Origin: Clavelina lepadiformis
Lineage: Eukaryota; Chordata; Ascidiacea; Aplousobranchia; Clavelinidae
Length of the DNA stretch: 64,000 nucleotides
Direction of reading: 5' to 3'
Assembly (NCBI RefSeq): GCF_947623445.1
Contig: NC_135242.1
Location: forward strand, 248,001-312,000
The translations under genes were made by a program, and so were the position numbers. Within the stretch, counting starts at the first letter, position 1; each line of letters starts with the position of its first letter. The notes beneath the pieces are model-generated. The model did not search any database. It had not been told where the DNA came from and saw nothing but the letters and a program-made list of their open reading frames with translations. Of the stretch, positions 1 to 13,300 are shown piece by piece.

Positions 1-130
1 CATACCTGTTTATCTCAAGGCAACTCTGTTCTATATAATATTTGAGAGATTTTGTATCCAATCATTTTGTCACAACTTTCATAACATTTGATATTTCACT
101 AATCATAGAAATAAGTTTAAAATTGATTAA

Positions 131-1000
131 ATGAACGTCACATCAAAGCTTCAGCTGAGCTCCGGAAACTTCATTCCTCTCGTCGGCTTGGGGACTTTCC
201 AAATCAAAAATCCTGAAGACGTTAAAAGAAGTTTGAATTGTGCTCTGAGTTGTGGATATCGGTTGATTGACACAGCAGCTGTTTACAAGAATGAGCAGCT
301 TATTGGGGACTGTTTGCCCTCTCTGCTTGCTGAGCATAAATTGACGCGGGACGATGTTTTTATCACGACAAAACTTGGGCCGAAAGACATGAGCCGGGAT
401 AAAGTATCTCGTGCATTTGAGGAATCTTTGACTAAGCTCGGAGTAGATCATATTGATCTCTATCTCATCCACTGGCCTGGGAGGCAGGGCACACAGGGAT
501 CAGATGAAAGGAACAAGATTTACCGCAGGGAGGTGTGGACTGCTTTGGAGGAAATTTACTTGAAAACTCAGAAGATCAAGTCCTTGGGAGTTTCCAACTT
601 CACTCTGAGGCACCTCCAGGAGCTGTCAGATCATTGCAAAGTGATGCCGGCTGTTGTGCAAAATGAACACCATCCTGACTTCCAAGACATCGAAGTTGTT
701 GAGTTCTGCAAGAAGTGCGACATACACTTACAAGCTTACTCTTCTCTTGGCCAATCAAAATTAGTCGCAGATGAAAGATATAAATCAATTGCTCAGAAAT
801 ATGACAAAACTGTCAGTCAAATTCTTCTGCGGTGGTCGCTACAAAATTCTCGCAGTGTCATCCCTAAATCAGTGCAGCCTGCTCACATAAGAGAAAACAT
901 TTCTCTGTTTGATTTCGAAATATCGGAAAGTGACATGAAGCTGATTTCTGATCAAGGCAAAAGCACAAAGTATGCCTGGGATCCTGATCATGTCTCATAA
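131..1000 (+). CDS. Aldo-keto reductase, single exon
   Basis: This uninterrupted 289-residue frame is an NAD(P)H-dependent aldo-keto reductase, which reduces aldehydes and ketones to alcohols in the cytosol. The TIM-barrel signature is complete. GLGTFQ opens the first strand, LIDTAAVY carries the catalytic Asp and Tyr, ITTKLG the Lys and LIHWPG the His. GVSNFT follows near residue 155, and the cofactor-binding IPKS and IRENI lie near the C terminus. At 289 residues it is closer to the short bacterial-like AKRs than to the roughly 320-residue vertebrate AKR1 enzymes. The first ATG is used because the family starts only a few residues before the first strand. The absence of introns is unusual beside its intron-rich neighbours and could reflect an old retrocopy. 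The substrate cannot be told from sequence. Confidence 0.96.
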   Translation: MNVTSKLQLSSGNFIPLVGLGTFQIKNPEDVKRSLNCALSCGYRLIDTAAVYKNEQLIGDCLPSLLAEHKLTRDDVFITTKLGPKDMSRDKVSRAFEESLTKLGVDHIDLYLIHWPGRQGTQGSDERNKIYRREVWTALEEIYLKTQKIKSLGVSNFTLRHLQELSDHCKVMPAVVQNEHHPDFQDIEVVEFCKKCDIHLQAYSSLGQSKLVADERYKSIAQKYDKTVSQILLRWSLQNSRSVIPKSVQPAHIRENISLFDFEISESDMKLISDQGKSTKYAWDPDHVS

Positions 1001-1196
1001 ATATGAACATAAACTACTCAAATTGAGTTAAATTTCAAAGCTGATATTTTACTTTAACTGTATGTTTTATGGTAAAGGCTAAATCATTGAGTTCAATAAG
1101 TTTCTTGTTTTTAGGTTGTCTCTTGTAAGTTTTAAATATGGTAAGCTTCAAATCTTTATAATTATGATGTAACAATGATGTGAGGATTTGAGCAAA

Positions 1197-2528
1197 ATGG
1201 GTTCATTGTTGCTGGCTCGAAGATTTATCCGAAAGCAAAAGGAGCTGACCCATGGAATGCAAGGAAGGTCGGGACGGCAATCACCTTTAACTAGGTTTTA
1301 TCTTAAAGATTCTAGATCCTGTCGCCAAACACTTCTCCCTGGTCAGATACGATCGTCTCGTTTCCCTCACCCCAAGTTGTGTGCGTCGGAACGTGTCGAA
1401 AAATTTGTGGAAAGTTTGAACAAAACTGAGCGGGAAAGTCTGATCAATGAATTGCAAAAGTACAAGGAAGCAGGTGAAGGTTCTGTTTATTTTCAACCAG
1501 ATACTTAAAGAATTTTTGTTTCATGAAGTTCTCTTTTAGAAGGCCCGGCAAGGAGCAAGGAAGTTTCTGTGGAACAACTTCGCTTGAGTAATGCAAAAAT
1601 ATTTATTGAAACGCTGATATGTTAAATGCGTTTGTTTTAACCATATGTCAGTGGTGTTTATTCAAAAGGATCAAACGTATTTGTGTTTTTTTTTCAGTTT
1701 TCATTTTTAATTGCATTCCTTTCATTGGTTTTGGGTTCTTGGATAATGCAATAATGATTTTGGCGGTAAGTAATTGCTAAATATATACTGATATCATTGA
1801 AAAATATAAAGGTATGGGAGCATTTTTCAGGGAGAATACATCGACTTTACAATAGGCGCTGCCCTTGGAATATCCACTATGGCTGGTCAGTCTGTCAACT
1901 GTCAAGATTTTATGAAACCTAAAAATAATTTCATGTTTTACATCGGTTGATTTTCCTTTCAGCTGCAGCTTTTGGCAATCTCATTTCTGACTTGGCTGGT
2001 GTCGGGTGAATATTGTTTGTCCCCGATCAATACTTGTGTCGATCCGATCAATATTTCATCACCATCTCGCTCGTTTGTAAATTATTCATTGCCCCAAACA
2101 CTATTAAAGGCTCTTGAATTTGCATGAAAACTCCCAAGTAATGGGGAAAATTTGAAGACAACTTCTCTCTAAGCCACATTTTTTATTGCTGAGAAATACT
2201 CATCTTATAATTGATTTCTTCCTAGATTGGCAGGTTACGTTGAAGTTTTATGCGGCAAAGCAGGGTTGCCCGCCCCAAATCTGACCCCGGAACAAATGGA
2301 GCTCAACAAAACCCGAATCGTGGCAAATGTGGTAAATATTAAAAAAGAAGAGTTTAATTTATCAATTCAAGCTTCTTGGTGAAACAATCGATTAGTAAAT
2401 GATGCTGCTGCCGATTTCCAACTTGTTTTGTATTTTAGGGCAAAGCTTTGGGGATTATGATTGGCTGCTTGGTGGGAATGTTCCCGCTGCTTTTTATTGA
2501 CGTCAAACACGACCAAGAAGGGGAATAA
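1197..2528 (+). CDS. TMEM65: TMEM65, mitochondrial inner-membrane protein (7 exons)
   Basis: Exons read at 1197-1473, 1540-1587, 1698-1765, 1831-1885, 1963-2005, 2226-2331 and 2439-2528; all phases agree and give about 228 residues (human protein 240). TMEM65 is a multi-pass inner-mitochondrial-membrane protein that known work links to mitochondrial sodium/calcium exchange and to intercalated-disc function. The family core is clear: IPFIGFGFLDNAIMI, GISTMAAAAFGNLISDLAG, GYVEVLCGKAGLPAPNLTP and the final helix IMIGCLVGMFPLLFID. The N-terminal 50 residues are rich in Arg and Lys with few acids, as expected of a matrix-targeting sequence. The ATG at 1197 is the first in frame. The gene follows the aldo-keto reductase by about 200 bases on the same strand. 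A polyadenylation signal AATAAA lies at 3053. Confidence 0.93.
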
Positions 2529-3640
2529 TTATCCATGGTGACGTCATAGCAACAGCATTTTGCGCAGATGCCGCCAAAACGATCGTTAAAATGCCGCTCT
2601 TAATAGAATTTCTTTCGCCTGTTGGCCATAGCCGCTATCAACGAAGTTTGGTGGAACTGGTCACTAAAATATTTGCACTGAACGTGAAGTGTCAGAAGTA
2701 ACCCTCGCGCTTGTGGTCTTCAACCGACCTTGCCCTTGTAACTAGTTTAACTTTTGCAGATCGTATTTGAAACAAAAATCTGTTTATGAGTTATGACGTA
2801 ACCGTACAGTGATTCCAAACTTCATGGATTTGACTGGCTATGTTTTTCGTAAATGACATAGGACGTTTTTGGTTTTTTAATCATTTAAATTAAACTATTG
2901 CTGTAGTCTGCGTCACTGTTCAATCTGCGCACTTTTTTCGTAGCTCTAGTAGTCTAGTACTTGTGTAGACATTTATCTCTCAACCTTACCTTAAACAATT
3001 ATCATGCATTTCAGCAGTAAACAGCTTTTATTGCAGTTTGGAAAAACTAGAAAATAAAGTTCAAGAAGTTTTAGGTAAAAAGTTTGTTTTATTTTAAAAA
3101 ACATTCACTTTGTCGCGGCTTTGCTTCCAGTTTTATTTCTTCTTGCTCAACATTTTGGACATGTGTGCTTTGCATCATATACACTCCACTGAGATCTGCA
3201 TGAAGTGATATGTCGCTTGCCTAGGTTATTTTTTTCATCCGCAAAGCACACGTTCAATTATAAACTCGACTTGGTCACGACGAACACAGGCAAAATAAGA
3301 ATATTCTCCTGCGTGTTGTAGATGTCTGTCGTCGGATTGATAAACCGCGCTCTTATTGTGTGTCCTGAAACAGGTCATGTTATGTCCGATTGTTCTATTT
3401 TTAACATCGTCCGCAGAATACATTGTAGCATTTACCTCACTAGATACTTGCAGCACGCCACGTTTATTTGCCGAAAGCATCGTTGTGTTTTTCAATCAAT
3501 CACAATTTGGTTTTCGAATCAGTCGTCTTTAACACAAGTAGAGACACTGACGCTATTTTTAGACGTCCTCCGCGTAAAGTTATGCCTGTGCTTCTACATA
3601 TGTTATTTTCCGATAAAATGATATCAAGCTAGTGGCAGGA
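2529..3640 (+). other. TMEM65 3' UTR and spacer
   Basis: No coding potential is recognised after the TMEM65 stop. The stretch from the stop to the AATAAA at 3053-3058 is the likely 3' untranslated region. The rest, up to the tandem-unit array of the next mobile element, is AT-rich spacer with only short unsupported frames on both strands. Confidence 0.6.
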
Positions 3641-5575
3641 ACGGTTCTACAACAATTAACCGTGGGAAATTGACCGCAAACAAACTGACGGTGACGTAAA
3701 TTGACCGCGAACAAACTAACCGTGATATAAATTGACCTAGAACCAACTGAGCGGATTGAAAATTGACCGTGCAAGTGCTGAATTATTGTGTTTAAGTTGA
3801 TGGTAGTATATGACGGGATCACGTGAAATGACCGTGAACAAATTCACCGGCGACAACTGGTAGTGGTCAACTGACCGGCAACAAATTGGCCGGCGATGAA
3901 ATTAACCGGCGACAAATTGGCCGTCAAAAGGTCAAAATTCTAATTCACCATCTAGTCACTATCCAATTTAGTATGTGTATTGCAGTCAAGGTTGCCACTC
4001 GTAGAGTTTTTTGGCCCCGTGTAGGGTGACCCTACGGGTTTTTCACCTTTATTCATAGATTTCCTATTGTTACATGCATTTTCCCGGTCTAGACGAGTTG
4101 TTTGATGAGATTATGAAACAATGCGTTGTAGCCTATCTCATGTAGTAACAATGGACTCACTGCACCACAATCTAATAAACAAGATGTTATCAATGCAATA
4201 CCCAACCATTTGGAAATTTATAGAAGCTTTGAGGAAATTGCAGAACATAAACAAAAACAAGATTGAGGCGCTCTGTGCCCAAGGGCCTCCTGTCAAAAGG
4301 AGAAAATACAAGGATCTGGATGCGCGACTTCAAACCATCGTTGAAGATTTTGCAAACCGTGACATTGTGACGATTACGTCACAACTCATGAGTTGTTTTT
4401 GAAATGTTTGGAATTTAATTTGGGATATTGGAATTCAGTTGTTTACCAGACTTGAGTTTTCCTTAATGACGTCAGATAATTTCCTCGCTTGAACTGGTGT
4501 GTTACATATAAATACTGATGTAATGTTTTCAATCTTTCCCTTTTACCGTCTCACGTGTTACTGAGCGCGATGTAACATTCAGCAAGCTTTGCCCGAAGGC
4601 GAAAGCCTTTGTGTTATAATAAATAAAATGGGAACTTTATAAGTTAGTAATTTGTATAGACAGAATTAAGCAACTAACAGCATAGTCACGCAAATTTGAG
4701 AAATGAGAACTCCTCCATCGAAGCAGAAGTAAAACAAGTTATCAACCATCAATCGTCCTCGCTCATATTCAAACAATTACCGCCAGCATATGCGGTCTTT
4801 ATGACAGATATGTTCGTTGTGTAATACCTCACACGAGTAGTGCACAATCGAATTATTAAATGTCATAACATATTAGATTTTCTCAGAGGCATCGCCCACA
4901 ACCTACAATTTGCGCAATAAACTTCCTTATTTGTCAAATAACAGTTTGTGTAAATTTTAGTGCCCTTATTATGTAGTGTCATATGTGTTTTGCAGTGAAC
5001 GTTTTTTAATGTTGTTACTCGTATTTCTCGTATTTCCGGAAATATTTCTGTTTATTTCAATAAATGTTTCAATGTGTATTGAAATAAAAAAAAATTTTGT
5101 TAAAAACAAAGGAAATAGTTACAAACAAATATTTACTTTACATATCATATACTACCATCAACTTAAATACAATAATTCAGCACTTGCACGGTCAATTTAC
5201 CTCCCGGTCAATTTTCATTCCGGTAAGTCTGTTCCCGGTTAGTTTGTTCGCGGTCAATTTACATCACGGTCAGTTTGTTCGCGGTCAATTTATGTCACGT
5301 TCAGTTGTCTCCGGTGAGTTTGTTCGCGGTCATATGTCGTGGAACCGTATATGACATGTAAAGTAAATATTGTTTGTAATTATTTCCTTTTTTTAACAAA
5401 ATTATTTTTATTTTAATACAAATTGAAACATTTATTTAAATAAACAAAAATACTTCCCGAAATACGAGTAATACATTAAAAGAACTTCGCTGCAAAACAC
5501 ATATGACACTACACTACTACACATTTGACCGCCGGCCAATTTGTTGCCGGTCAATTGACGTGATCTCGGCAGGAA
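3640..5575. mobile_element. Decayed Mutator-like DNA transposon with tandem-unit inverted ends
   Basis: Two arrays face each other. About 3650-3935 repeats units such as AATTGACCGCGAACAAACTGA, and about 5190-5345 carries the same units inverted (GTTCGCGGTCAATTT). A second unit type with GGCCGGCGA/CGGCAACAAATT lies at 3860-3935 and is met inverted at 5521-5572. A 50-base single-copy block at 3762-3812 recurs inverted at about 5142-5192. The interval 4975-5155 is repeated inverted at 5345-5520, making the right end palindromic. Between the ends lies a transposase remnant (separate entry). Long inverted ends and a MULE-like remnant suggest a Mutator-type element, but no clean target duplication was found and the outer limits are approximate. 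Confidence 0.7.
4151..4402 (+). pseudogene. Mutator-like transposase C-terminal remnant
   Basis: A roughly 83-residue frame beginning at the Met of MDSLHHNL resembles the C-terminal tail of metazoan MULE transposases, the kind often paired with FLYWCH fingers. YPTIWKFIEALRKLQNINKN matches the common tail pattern of P-x-(I/V)-W-(K/R)-F-(I/L)-E-x-L. It is followed by KRRKYKDLDARLQTIVEDF and NRD, which in full-length relatives precede the YLRGIA segment. That final segment is lost here, and no DDE catalytic domain is present upstream, so the copy cannot be active. It sits between the inverted tandem arrays and is what assigns this element to the Mutator group. Recognition is from memory of the family pattern, not from a search. 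Confidence 0.66.
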
Positions 5576-7348
5576 CAACTTAACTACCTGTAAATGTATA
5601 TTTATTGTAATGTCTTCCTTTACATGACATAACTTGGCGTTCGAGTTTGGATCGCGGTACAACGCAGTGGCTGCTTGACACGTGACCTCACATCTAACCA
5701 AAAACATAAATCAAATATTCAGTTGACTTAAACTTGAGTACAGTACTGGGAAAAAAGACGACGGTTAACTGAGAATGATTATGGTAGACATCTTAAACCT
5801 TCTGCTAACCGATGTTCACATTGACACCGCTAGTAGATTGCAAATAACAACCACAAATGACTAAGTTTCAAAGCTGCTGATTGTCGGAGGGCGTTGCTAG
5901 GATGTCCTGCCTCCTGGGGTCGAAGAGGTCGGATTTACCGTACCGAGAAGACAAGAAGCTGACGTTCGTTAAACAAGTATTAATACAAGGACCACGTTTA
6001 ACTGTGACTTTGCAGGCTAACGCAAGACTTAGTCTATTACCAGGCTCTGAGCCTGATAAATGATAATACTGTAGGCGTGACAGCCCACAACAGAAATCGT
6101 ACATTTCATCTCAGAAGATATGCGGCCACCCATTTGATCTCACCCACATGTTTTGAACAAAAGTCTGAAAGTTCCCATTATCGCTCACTTGTTTAGCATT
6201 ACCGGTACCTTTTTTATATAGCTTAGGCCAGACTGGAATAGGCTATAAACGGCAGTTTTTGACGAGAAATCGTGTGTGTAAAGACGCAAATTTTGACGTT
6301 AACTGAATCCTTATTTTTTGTCTACTTTTTATAAATCGGTGTGGAGATAAATAAATTTGGCGTGCACGTTGATAAATTTTGTGCATGCAAACCTGGCAAT
6401 TCTTATGAGATCAAGGACACACGACGGCTAAAAATGGGGTGTGAAAAGGTGTACAAGGTGCATTTTACAGTAAACCGTTTCCAGCCTACTCTGCATACAG
6501 TGTGGACAGTTAACCACCTGTCACCATTTTTCCATATATTAGGGCTTATGAGCAAAGCAAGTTAGTAACTTTCGTTTGTATATCTTCCACGTTGATTGAA
6601 GGGTGGTCATTGTGATGGGACCTCTTGTGCAGTGGAACCTTGCATATACATTTATAGCATTTATACTTATGAAGATTTTGTGTTGAGCGTCAATATATGC
6701 CAGTGTTTAAAAGGAATGCGGTCACTTTTACTCCCATATCAGGTCGAGTGTTGAAGAGATATTGCGACATAATTTCTTTTCTAATACCTTTTAACTCCAT
6801 TCTGTTGAAGTCGGAGTGCAAAGGCATAAGGGCCACAAGAAATGTTACTCGAAAGAGTGTAGTCTATGAACATGATCTTAAAACCCACAAGCAGTTTGTT
6901 TTGTTTGTGTTGTACTCCCTCATCGTTGATGTTTGCACCATTGAACAAATCAGCTTTGAGTCAGGCAAATGTCAACTTTTTGTCTTTTTTTTCTCATCGA
7001 GATTTATAATGTTTCTCTTGCAAAAAAGGCACGCAGACATTGCCTGTGACGAATGTATAATTTGTTGTGCTCCGCTGAGTTGATGTAATTCTTCGCTCCA
7101 TTAAATGCATGATCCCCAGTAAACTATGTTATCAACTATTTTTGCTTTGTGGTTCTGTAATGACTATTATCAAGTTCGTCCAGTGGTAACCAGACGCTTT
7201 TGGAGAATTCCTTTATTTTTGTCGTATTTAGTTACTTTCTGTTGTATTTGTGCTGCATTCCATTGTTTGTCGATAGATCGCGGCCAGTCTACACTTTCAT
7301 AACCTCGAGTCAATATTTTTGCAGAGTGTGTGACGTGGTTTTAACTGA
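5576..7348. other. Spacer with a dispersed-repeat copy
   Basis: No gene is recognised. A copy of a dispersed repeat begins near 6331 (see the repeat entry). The remaining frames, including one of about 128 codons near 6697-7083 on the plus strand, have no recognisable domain and no splice-site support, and their composition matches the surroundings. Confidence 0.5.
6331..6403 (+). repeat. Dispersed repeat with GTGCACGTTGATAA core, copy 1
   Basis: The block ATAAATCGGTGTGGAGATAA followed by TTTGGCGTGCACGTTGATAA and TTGTGCATGCAA recurs in diverged form at about 21311-21360 and 22625-22690. All three lie in non-genic DNA. The length and lack of coding suggest a short interspersed or miniature element; the family is unknown. 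Confidence 0.5.
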
Positions 7349-10300
7349 ATGATGTTTGAGAAAGTGAAGCAAGTTGCCATGGTGATGAACATCCCACTCT
7401 GGGTCATCTTCTCCTCCCTTGTCCTCATCTGCTTGGTCATCATCAAACTCGTCCAGATCCTCATTGGATCGAAATCTTCTAAGAAGCGAATTCTCCTTGT
7501 TGCTGGGAAGGAAGGCGCCGTAAAAAGTGGAAACAAGAAGAAAAGATCAAAGCGAAATCGACCAAACGACATTTCAAGCCAACCTGTAAGATTGTTATAA
7601 GATGTCTCTGTGAAGGCAAGAGTGGAATATTTTGATATACCAGTAATCGTCACTTCTTCTCATCTGTGCAGAAGAGTTTATCGTCCGTCACTGCGAAAGC
7701 CAACAAAATCGGTGAAGCAAACACTCCAACCCCGGAAAGTGGTCACAACCAGCCGACGAAAAAATTTGAAAAGAAAAAGGTAATTAGCCCCAGGGCAAGT
7801 CAGCGCCTCAATTAGTCATATTGATGGAGCTGTGCGATGTCACTAATATAAAGTTCCTACTGTGATGTCACAAGATTATATGTGTTGTTGGTATGCTAAT
7901 TGTGAATGGAATATTGAAATTAAGACTTCATTAACCTCACATTCTGAAGACCATCGGATTGTGGCGCAAACAACAAAAATTGTCAGTACTTTGTGTTTAC
8001 AATTCAATTAATTAATGTTTATATTATGTCGACTCGCGTTTATTGATTTTTATGAAGATATCTGAAACATGAAGCTAGATTTAATATTTACTCTGCATTA
8101 ACCAAGTGGTCTCAGGGTGAGGCCTGGTGCAAAGGTGGTGATGTCAGATGTAAAGAATTCTGTAGTCACACATATTATGGTAAATCCCCTTACGTGATAC
8201 CAAAATTTGAAAAATCGGCCAGAGGGCACTATTAGCCGTATAATAAATATATAATTATTAATTATGATATACATCGTAGCATTTTTAACTTTCTCCAAAG
8301 TATTTATTTACTGATGAATGCTGGATGTTAAGATTAACAGAAAAATGCGACTTTTACATTTTAAAAATTGAATGGGTGTTACTAACTGCAACATGCAAAA
8401 CATTTAATAAACAGTTTCAAAACTATTGGTACCATATTACCAACGCAGACAGAGAAGAACAATGTCTGTTATGATGTCATAATTGATCATTTTAAACATC
8501 ATAACATGTCCAATCCAAGCATGTTCCAGGCTTATATGACCAAATGGATATAGTTTAGGCCTAAATCAACTTGTTTCGCTTAACTTGTGTGTGCGCTATG
8601 GTGTTCAAATTGACAGTTTAAAGCGTTGGAGTTCTTGCTATTCATGTAAACTTATAAAAGATGTTACTTTAAGCCTAGCCACTAACTTGATGATATTAAC
8701 ATTTTGCCGCCCGAGATATTTTCGGACGTATGCGGCTATGTACAAGTCAAAAGGTAAATAAGCTTATGCAGAACAGTTTACTCTAGCTTAAGATGTTTAT
8801 GTAATTTGTTGTTTTCAGGCAAAATCTAAAAAGAAGAAGAACCAGGTTGTGGAAGTTGTCGATCATTCATCGATCGTGGAGGAGGGTAAGATTAAATAGT
8901 AATCTTAATTCCTGTGTTGTTTCTTGTCTACCCAGTCATCCGGTTGCTTCATGCAATGTTTATGAGGAAACAATGACTCTTATCACAAAACATAAACATC
9001 TTGTCATCACACACAGACAGAAACATCGTTACAGACTCATTATGTTTGTATATTCTGCACATTGGCCATCCAGATATAGAAATCACATAAACGTTTCATG
9101 CGATAGCCGTTAGAAGTGCAATGTCGCCAAAATGACTTTATCGTCACAATTCTGTCCAGCAATTGAATATCATTTATGCACAAATGACTCCACGTGCCGC
9201 GACCTCAGCTGAGTAAAACCGATGAACCCAACTCACAGTAATGACTTTGCTAGAGTCACTGCCTACAGGTGACTCTTTCAACTTCTCCTCAGCGACTACG
9301 CTTGCGCCTCTCGTATGCTCAGACTTAGAACTTTAATTTGAAACCAACCGACTTTCCTGTAATCTCTCACGATTTCCCGAGCGACACTAAGTTCATTTCC
9401 TTCATTTATATGTATCTTAGTTTAAGATTTCTATGTGCAGGTGGAGAGTGGCAGACGGTGGACACCAAGGAACAGAAGAGTTTAAGGAGAGAACGCAAGA
9501 AGCAAGATTCTGCCGATTATTTAATAACTTCAGTGGCGAGCAAATTGCCGTTGCCATCTTACAGCTCAGTCCCAAGCATGGCAAAAAGTAATTATATTTC
9601 TATGACATGACATAATGGAAAATAATAGATATCAAATTACTTGGTGTTGTGTAAAGTGCATCGTAGATTCTTTGAAGATATTTGACAAATCTTAAACAAG
9701 ACCCGGCACCATGTTGACATTTCCTCACAACATTGCACCATTTGTAGCATAACCACTAAATTAAGATTAAGGTGATTATGAGATCGCAAGTTACTTTGTT
9801 CATGTCAAATACTGTCTGCGATCTGGTTGTTTTCCAACTAACATGCTGTCTCAAATGACAATAGTCCTTTAGCTCAGTTGTATCAAGATATGAACTTAGA
9901 AGCAAAAAAGTAATTGTCTTGTTTAAACCCCGATTTATGTTACCTGGCTGTAACTCAACCAATTGTAGTTAGCTTGATGGAAATAATAATTTCATTGTGA
10001 TGAAACAATTATGCTTATTGTCTAACAATTGAGTTGCTGAATATACAAATTTCAGGAATGGCTGGGCACATTATTTCCGTGGCACTTCCCTTGTCGTATT
10101 AATGCTTTATTGACCTTCCACAAGATGGCAGTAGATGGCAAATTAACCGTGTCCACCTCATTGGTTTGAAATTCGAATGCTTCGTTATAAAAACAATCTG
10201 CAGTTCAAAGGATCAACGTCAAAATAGTTGGACGTCGTTCAAAACAAAATCAAGCTTTTTGAGCTCAGAGTCCTGTTTTGCAATTTCCTCTAGATGGCAG

Positions 10301-13300
10301 CAGTCAACCAATAAATTCCACATAAACACATGCTTTGAATTAAAGCGTCAAAATTGCTGAATGTGGAGCCAACCCAATCACCTAACATATATTGTGTCAA
10401 GCAATACATGCTTTGTTGCATCATTATGATGTAAACGTGACATTTGATCAGCTTTGACCTTATTATATTCCTTTCTCATTTGAAATACGTAATAGACATA
10501 ATATGATGTCATACAGCTCTATTTGTGATGTAAATTTGATTGACATGGCAGTGGGAAGTTGAGTGACGGCTTCCACCATTCACTGTGTTTGCTTTAAATT
10601 GTGTTGCCCCCGCGCATAGTGGTGTCAGATTCATAACCAACATATTTTGAGTCAGTCTTATTTCATCTGCAAAGTGCGCAGTTTTTCTCTGCATTCTTAC
10701 ATTTTGCTCTACATCTGTCACAGCAATTATGAAGCTTCTGCTTCTGTTCTTGGCTTAAATTTCTTCTCTTTTTTGTTTATCTGAAACTATTTTTCCTTCG
10801 ATGCAGTGAAGTGACCAACATGCTGCGACCCAAATCGTGACATGGTTCAACGCATGTTTTCTCTCCTATGGAGGGAGTAGCAGCCTGGCATGATTGAATA
10901 TTGCCAACATCCTTCCTTTATTGGGGGCAGAGCCTCACTGTGGCTGCCTAATCACTGCACAGCCAACCTATAGTTAGTCGAGTGAATATACAAGAAAAAT
11001 TTACAGTGTCCTTCTATCACTATGCACAGATATCGCTCCACGCTTTGCCCAAGCTGCTGGTGAGACTTGGCAGGATGGAGGGAGCAAGCGACAGTCAGGT
11101 TTTAAACCCAGCCCAGTTGTCAACCGAACTCCTATGGTTTCTACTATTTTGGAGCAATCAAACTGGCTTCCATCAAGCAAGTCAAATGTTCCACGTACGT
11201 ATCATGTTGTCTATGCTGCTCTTATTATGTCGATATTCAGCTTCAACATGAAGTAGTGGCAAGGCACTGCTTTGTGAGTTTATTTGGCCATCACTGAAAG
11301 TAATTAGTTCTGTGATTAGGTTAAGATGATATTTGCTGTTGCGCCGTTTGTTTAAATATTTTGTTTATGATGTCATTAGTGGTGTTGGAACCAAAGAAAT
11401 CGCCGGCGTTGATCAATAATTTTTCAACATCACAGGCGACATCCTGGACCCCGATGGGAGTAGGCGACGGTGAGTTATTTCCATCTTTTATATTACATAG
11501 ACATCACTCATCGCAGCAGTACGTTGCGTGGTAACTCTTTTTAACTGGTTTATGAGTGATTATTACCTCATAGGAATGATTATGACGCATTTTGAAAATA
11601 AAACTTCTCTTAATTGATTTTTGATGTAAGTTTGTGCGGATGCTATTCCAACAGATCCTACTACATCATAATCATCTGTTTGTTGCATCAGCAGGGTTGT
11701 CGTGGCCAAGTGTAACTTCCCCTCCGACGTGGATTGAGCCAGGTGCGTAAAATTTCCTCTGCTTACATTTGTGCTCATGATCATTGTGTGGACGAATGTT
11801 ATTATTTGCTCGACCTAAATTTATTAGATACTGGCAAAGCTGAGCTTTATAACGGCGCCAAACATTTGCAATTTGGTGACATCAGCCCATCATCTCTTAA
11901 ACAAGATGGCAATTTTATATTGTGGGAGCCGCATGCCAGCCAGGCAGCCTCCAAACATAGATTTACTGGCACTGGCTTGCTAGCTTCATCAATCTGGCAA
12001 AATTTGCAAGATAAATTCGGTGTGGATGAGGCTTCGTGTAAGATATCGGCTTTCATGTTTCGGTTACACTAACGCTAGGGGTTTATGATGTCACAGTAAT
12101 GTTTGTTGTAGAAAACTCCTTGCTTGAATTCTGTTTATACCTGAAATGATTAAAACTTGAATATGATTCTAAACGTTCTGTGTGTGCTGTGTTTGTATTA
12201 ACTGCTTGGCTTGGATTGTGTGATGAATGCCTCGCTCATCGCCTCGCATGTCACGACGTTTCACTTTCTATGTCTATGAAGAGGAAGCTGCTCGCTGTGG
12301 TTGACCTCGGCGCATTTAAAAACACGAGCGGTTTTCTATAAACATGGTTTGATAAATAGACGGCAGGAAATGATGTCAGCAAGGCGTGAAATGCTCTTGA
12401 TGGTCGACACAGGCAACCATCTAGTCAATGTTTCATTATTTCTGCTTCTACATGCGACAGTATTTGTCTGGTTAAGATATTTCTCTTCCATTGTTTGATT
12501 TTTCAGAAAGTTTTTTGTTTAATTTCTTCAGCTTTTCTGTTCCATCGAAGGCACGAGTCGTGCAATAAATCATTTAAGGCTTCCAGCAAGGAAACTGGAT
12601 CGTATGGTTTCATATTATTTCCTCTCTTTGTTTGCCTTCCTCTACTAATCCATCGCACAGGCTGCGCGCTCCATACGCTACAGCAGCATGCTTGTTAACT
12701 TCAAACCGTAGACAGACATTTTAATTTGCTTTGACTAGAAGTTGATGATTTAGAAGCTTGTGTTCAAAAGTAGCTCAGTAGTGGTCAGAGGCTTCGATGG
12801 ACCAAGTTTTTTACTAAACATTAACTTGTGTAAAATTAATTGGATTTAGAAGTTGTCAATGTGAGCTTTATGAGTTCTGACAAAAAGCTCGTTGTTAGGG
12901 GACCAAGCTGGGGAGTTGGGGGCTTGGAAAGATGAGGCTCAGACTGAAGATTGGGTCCATGTGAGCACGCCAACCCCAACACAGGGTAACGAAGACTGGG
13001 TGAGAAGCTCGTCAATGTACACCCAGGTAACCACCACGAACACTCTCTAAGAATCGAGTAAGCTCTGATGGGAGGGTTCTATATGAAGATGTAAGCTATT
13101 CAGGCTGGAATTGCCGACGTCTTCATTTGCAACCACCCCATTCATTTCGACGAATCAGGATGAAAAGCCGTCACTCGATGGCGAAACCTCAGAACGTGGT
13201 TCAAGCTCAACGAAACACTCTGGAGTTCCGTCAATCGATTTCTGGGCACTGACATCTCATAATTGTGTTCTAATGCTTTCATCAATTCATTGCCACTTAC

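Noticed and set aside
6697-7083. 128-codon frame upstream of metadherin
   Set aside because: No known domain, no splice context and low-complexity T-rich coding; probably chance.
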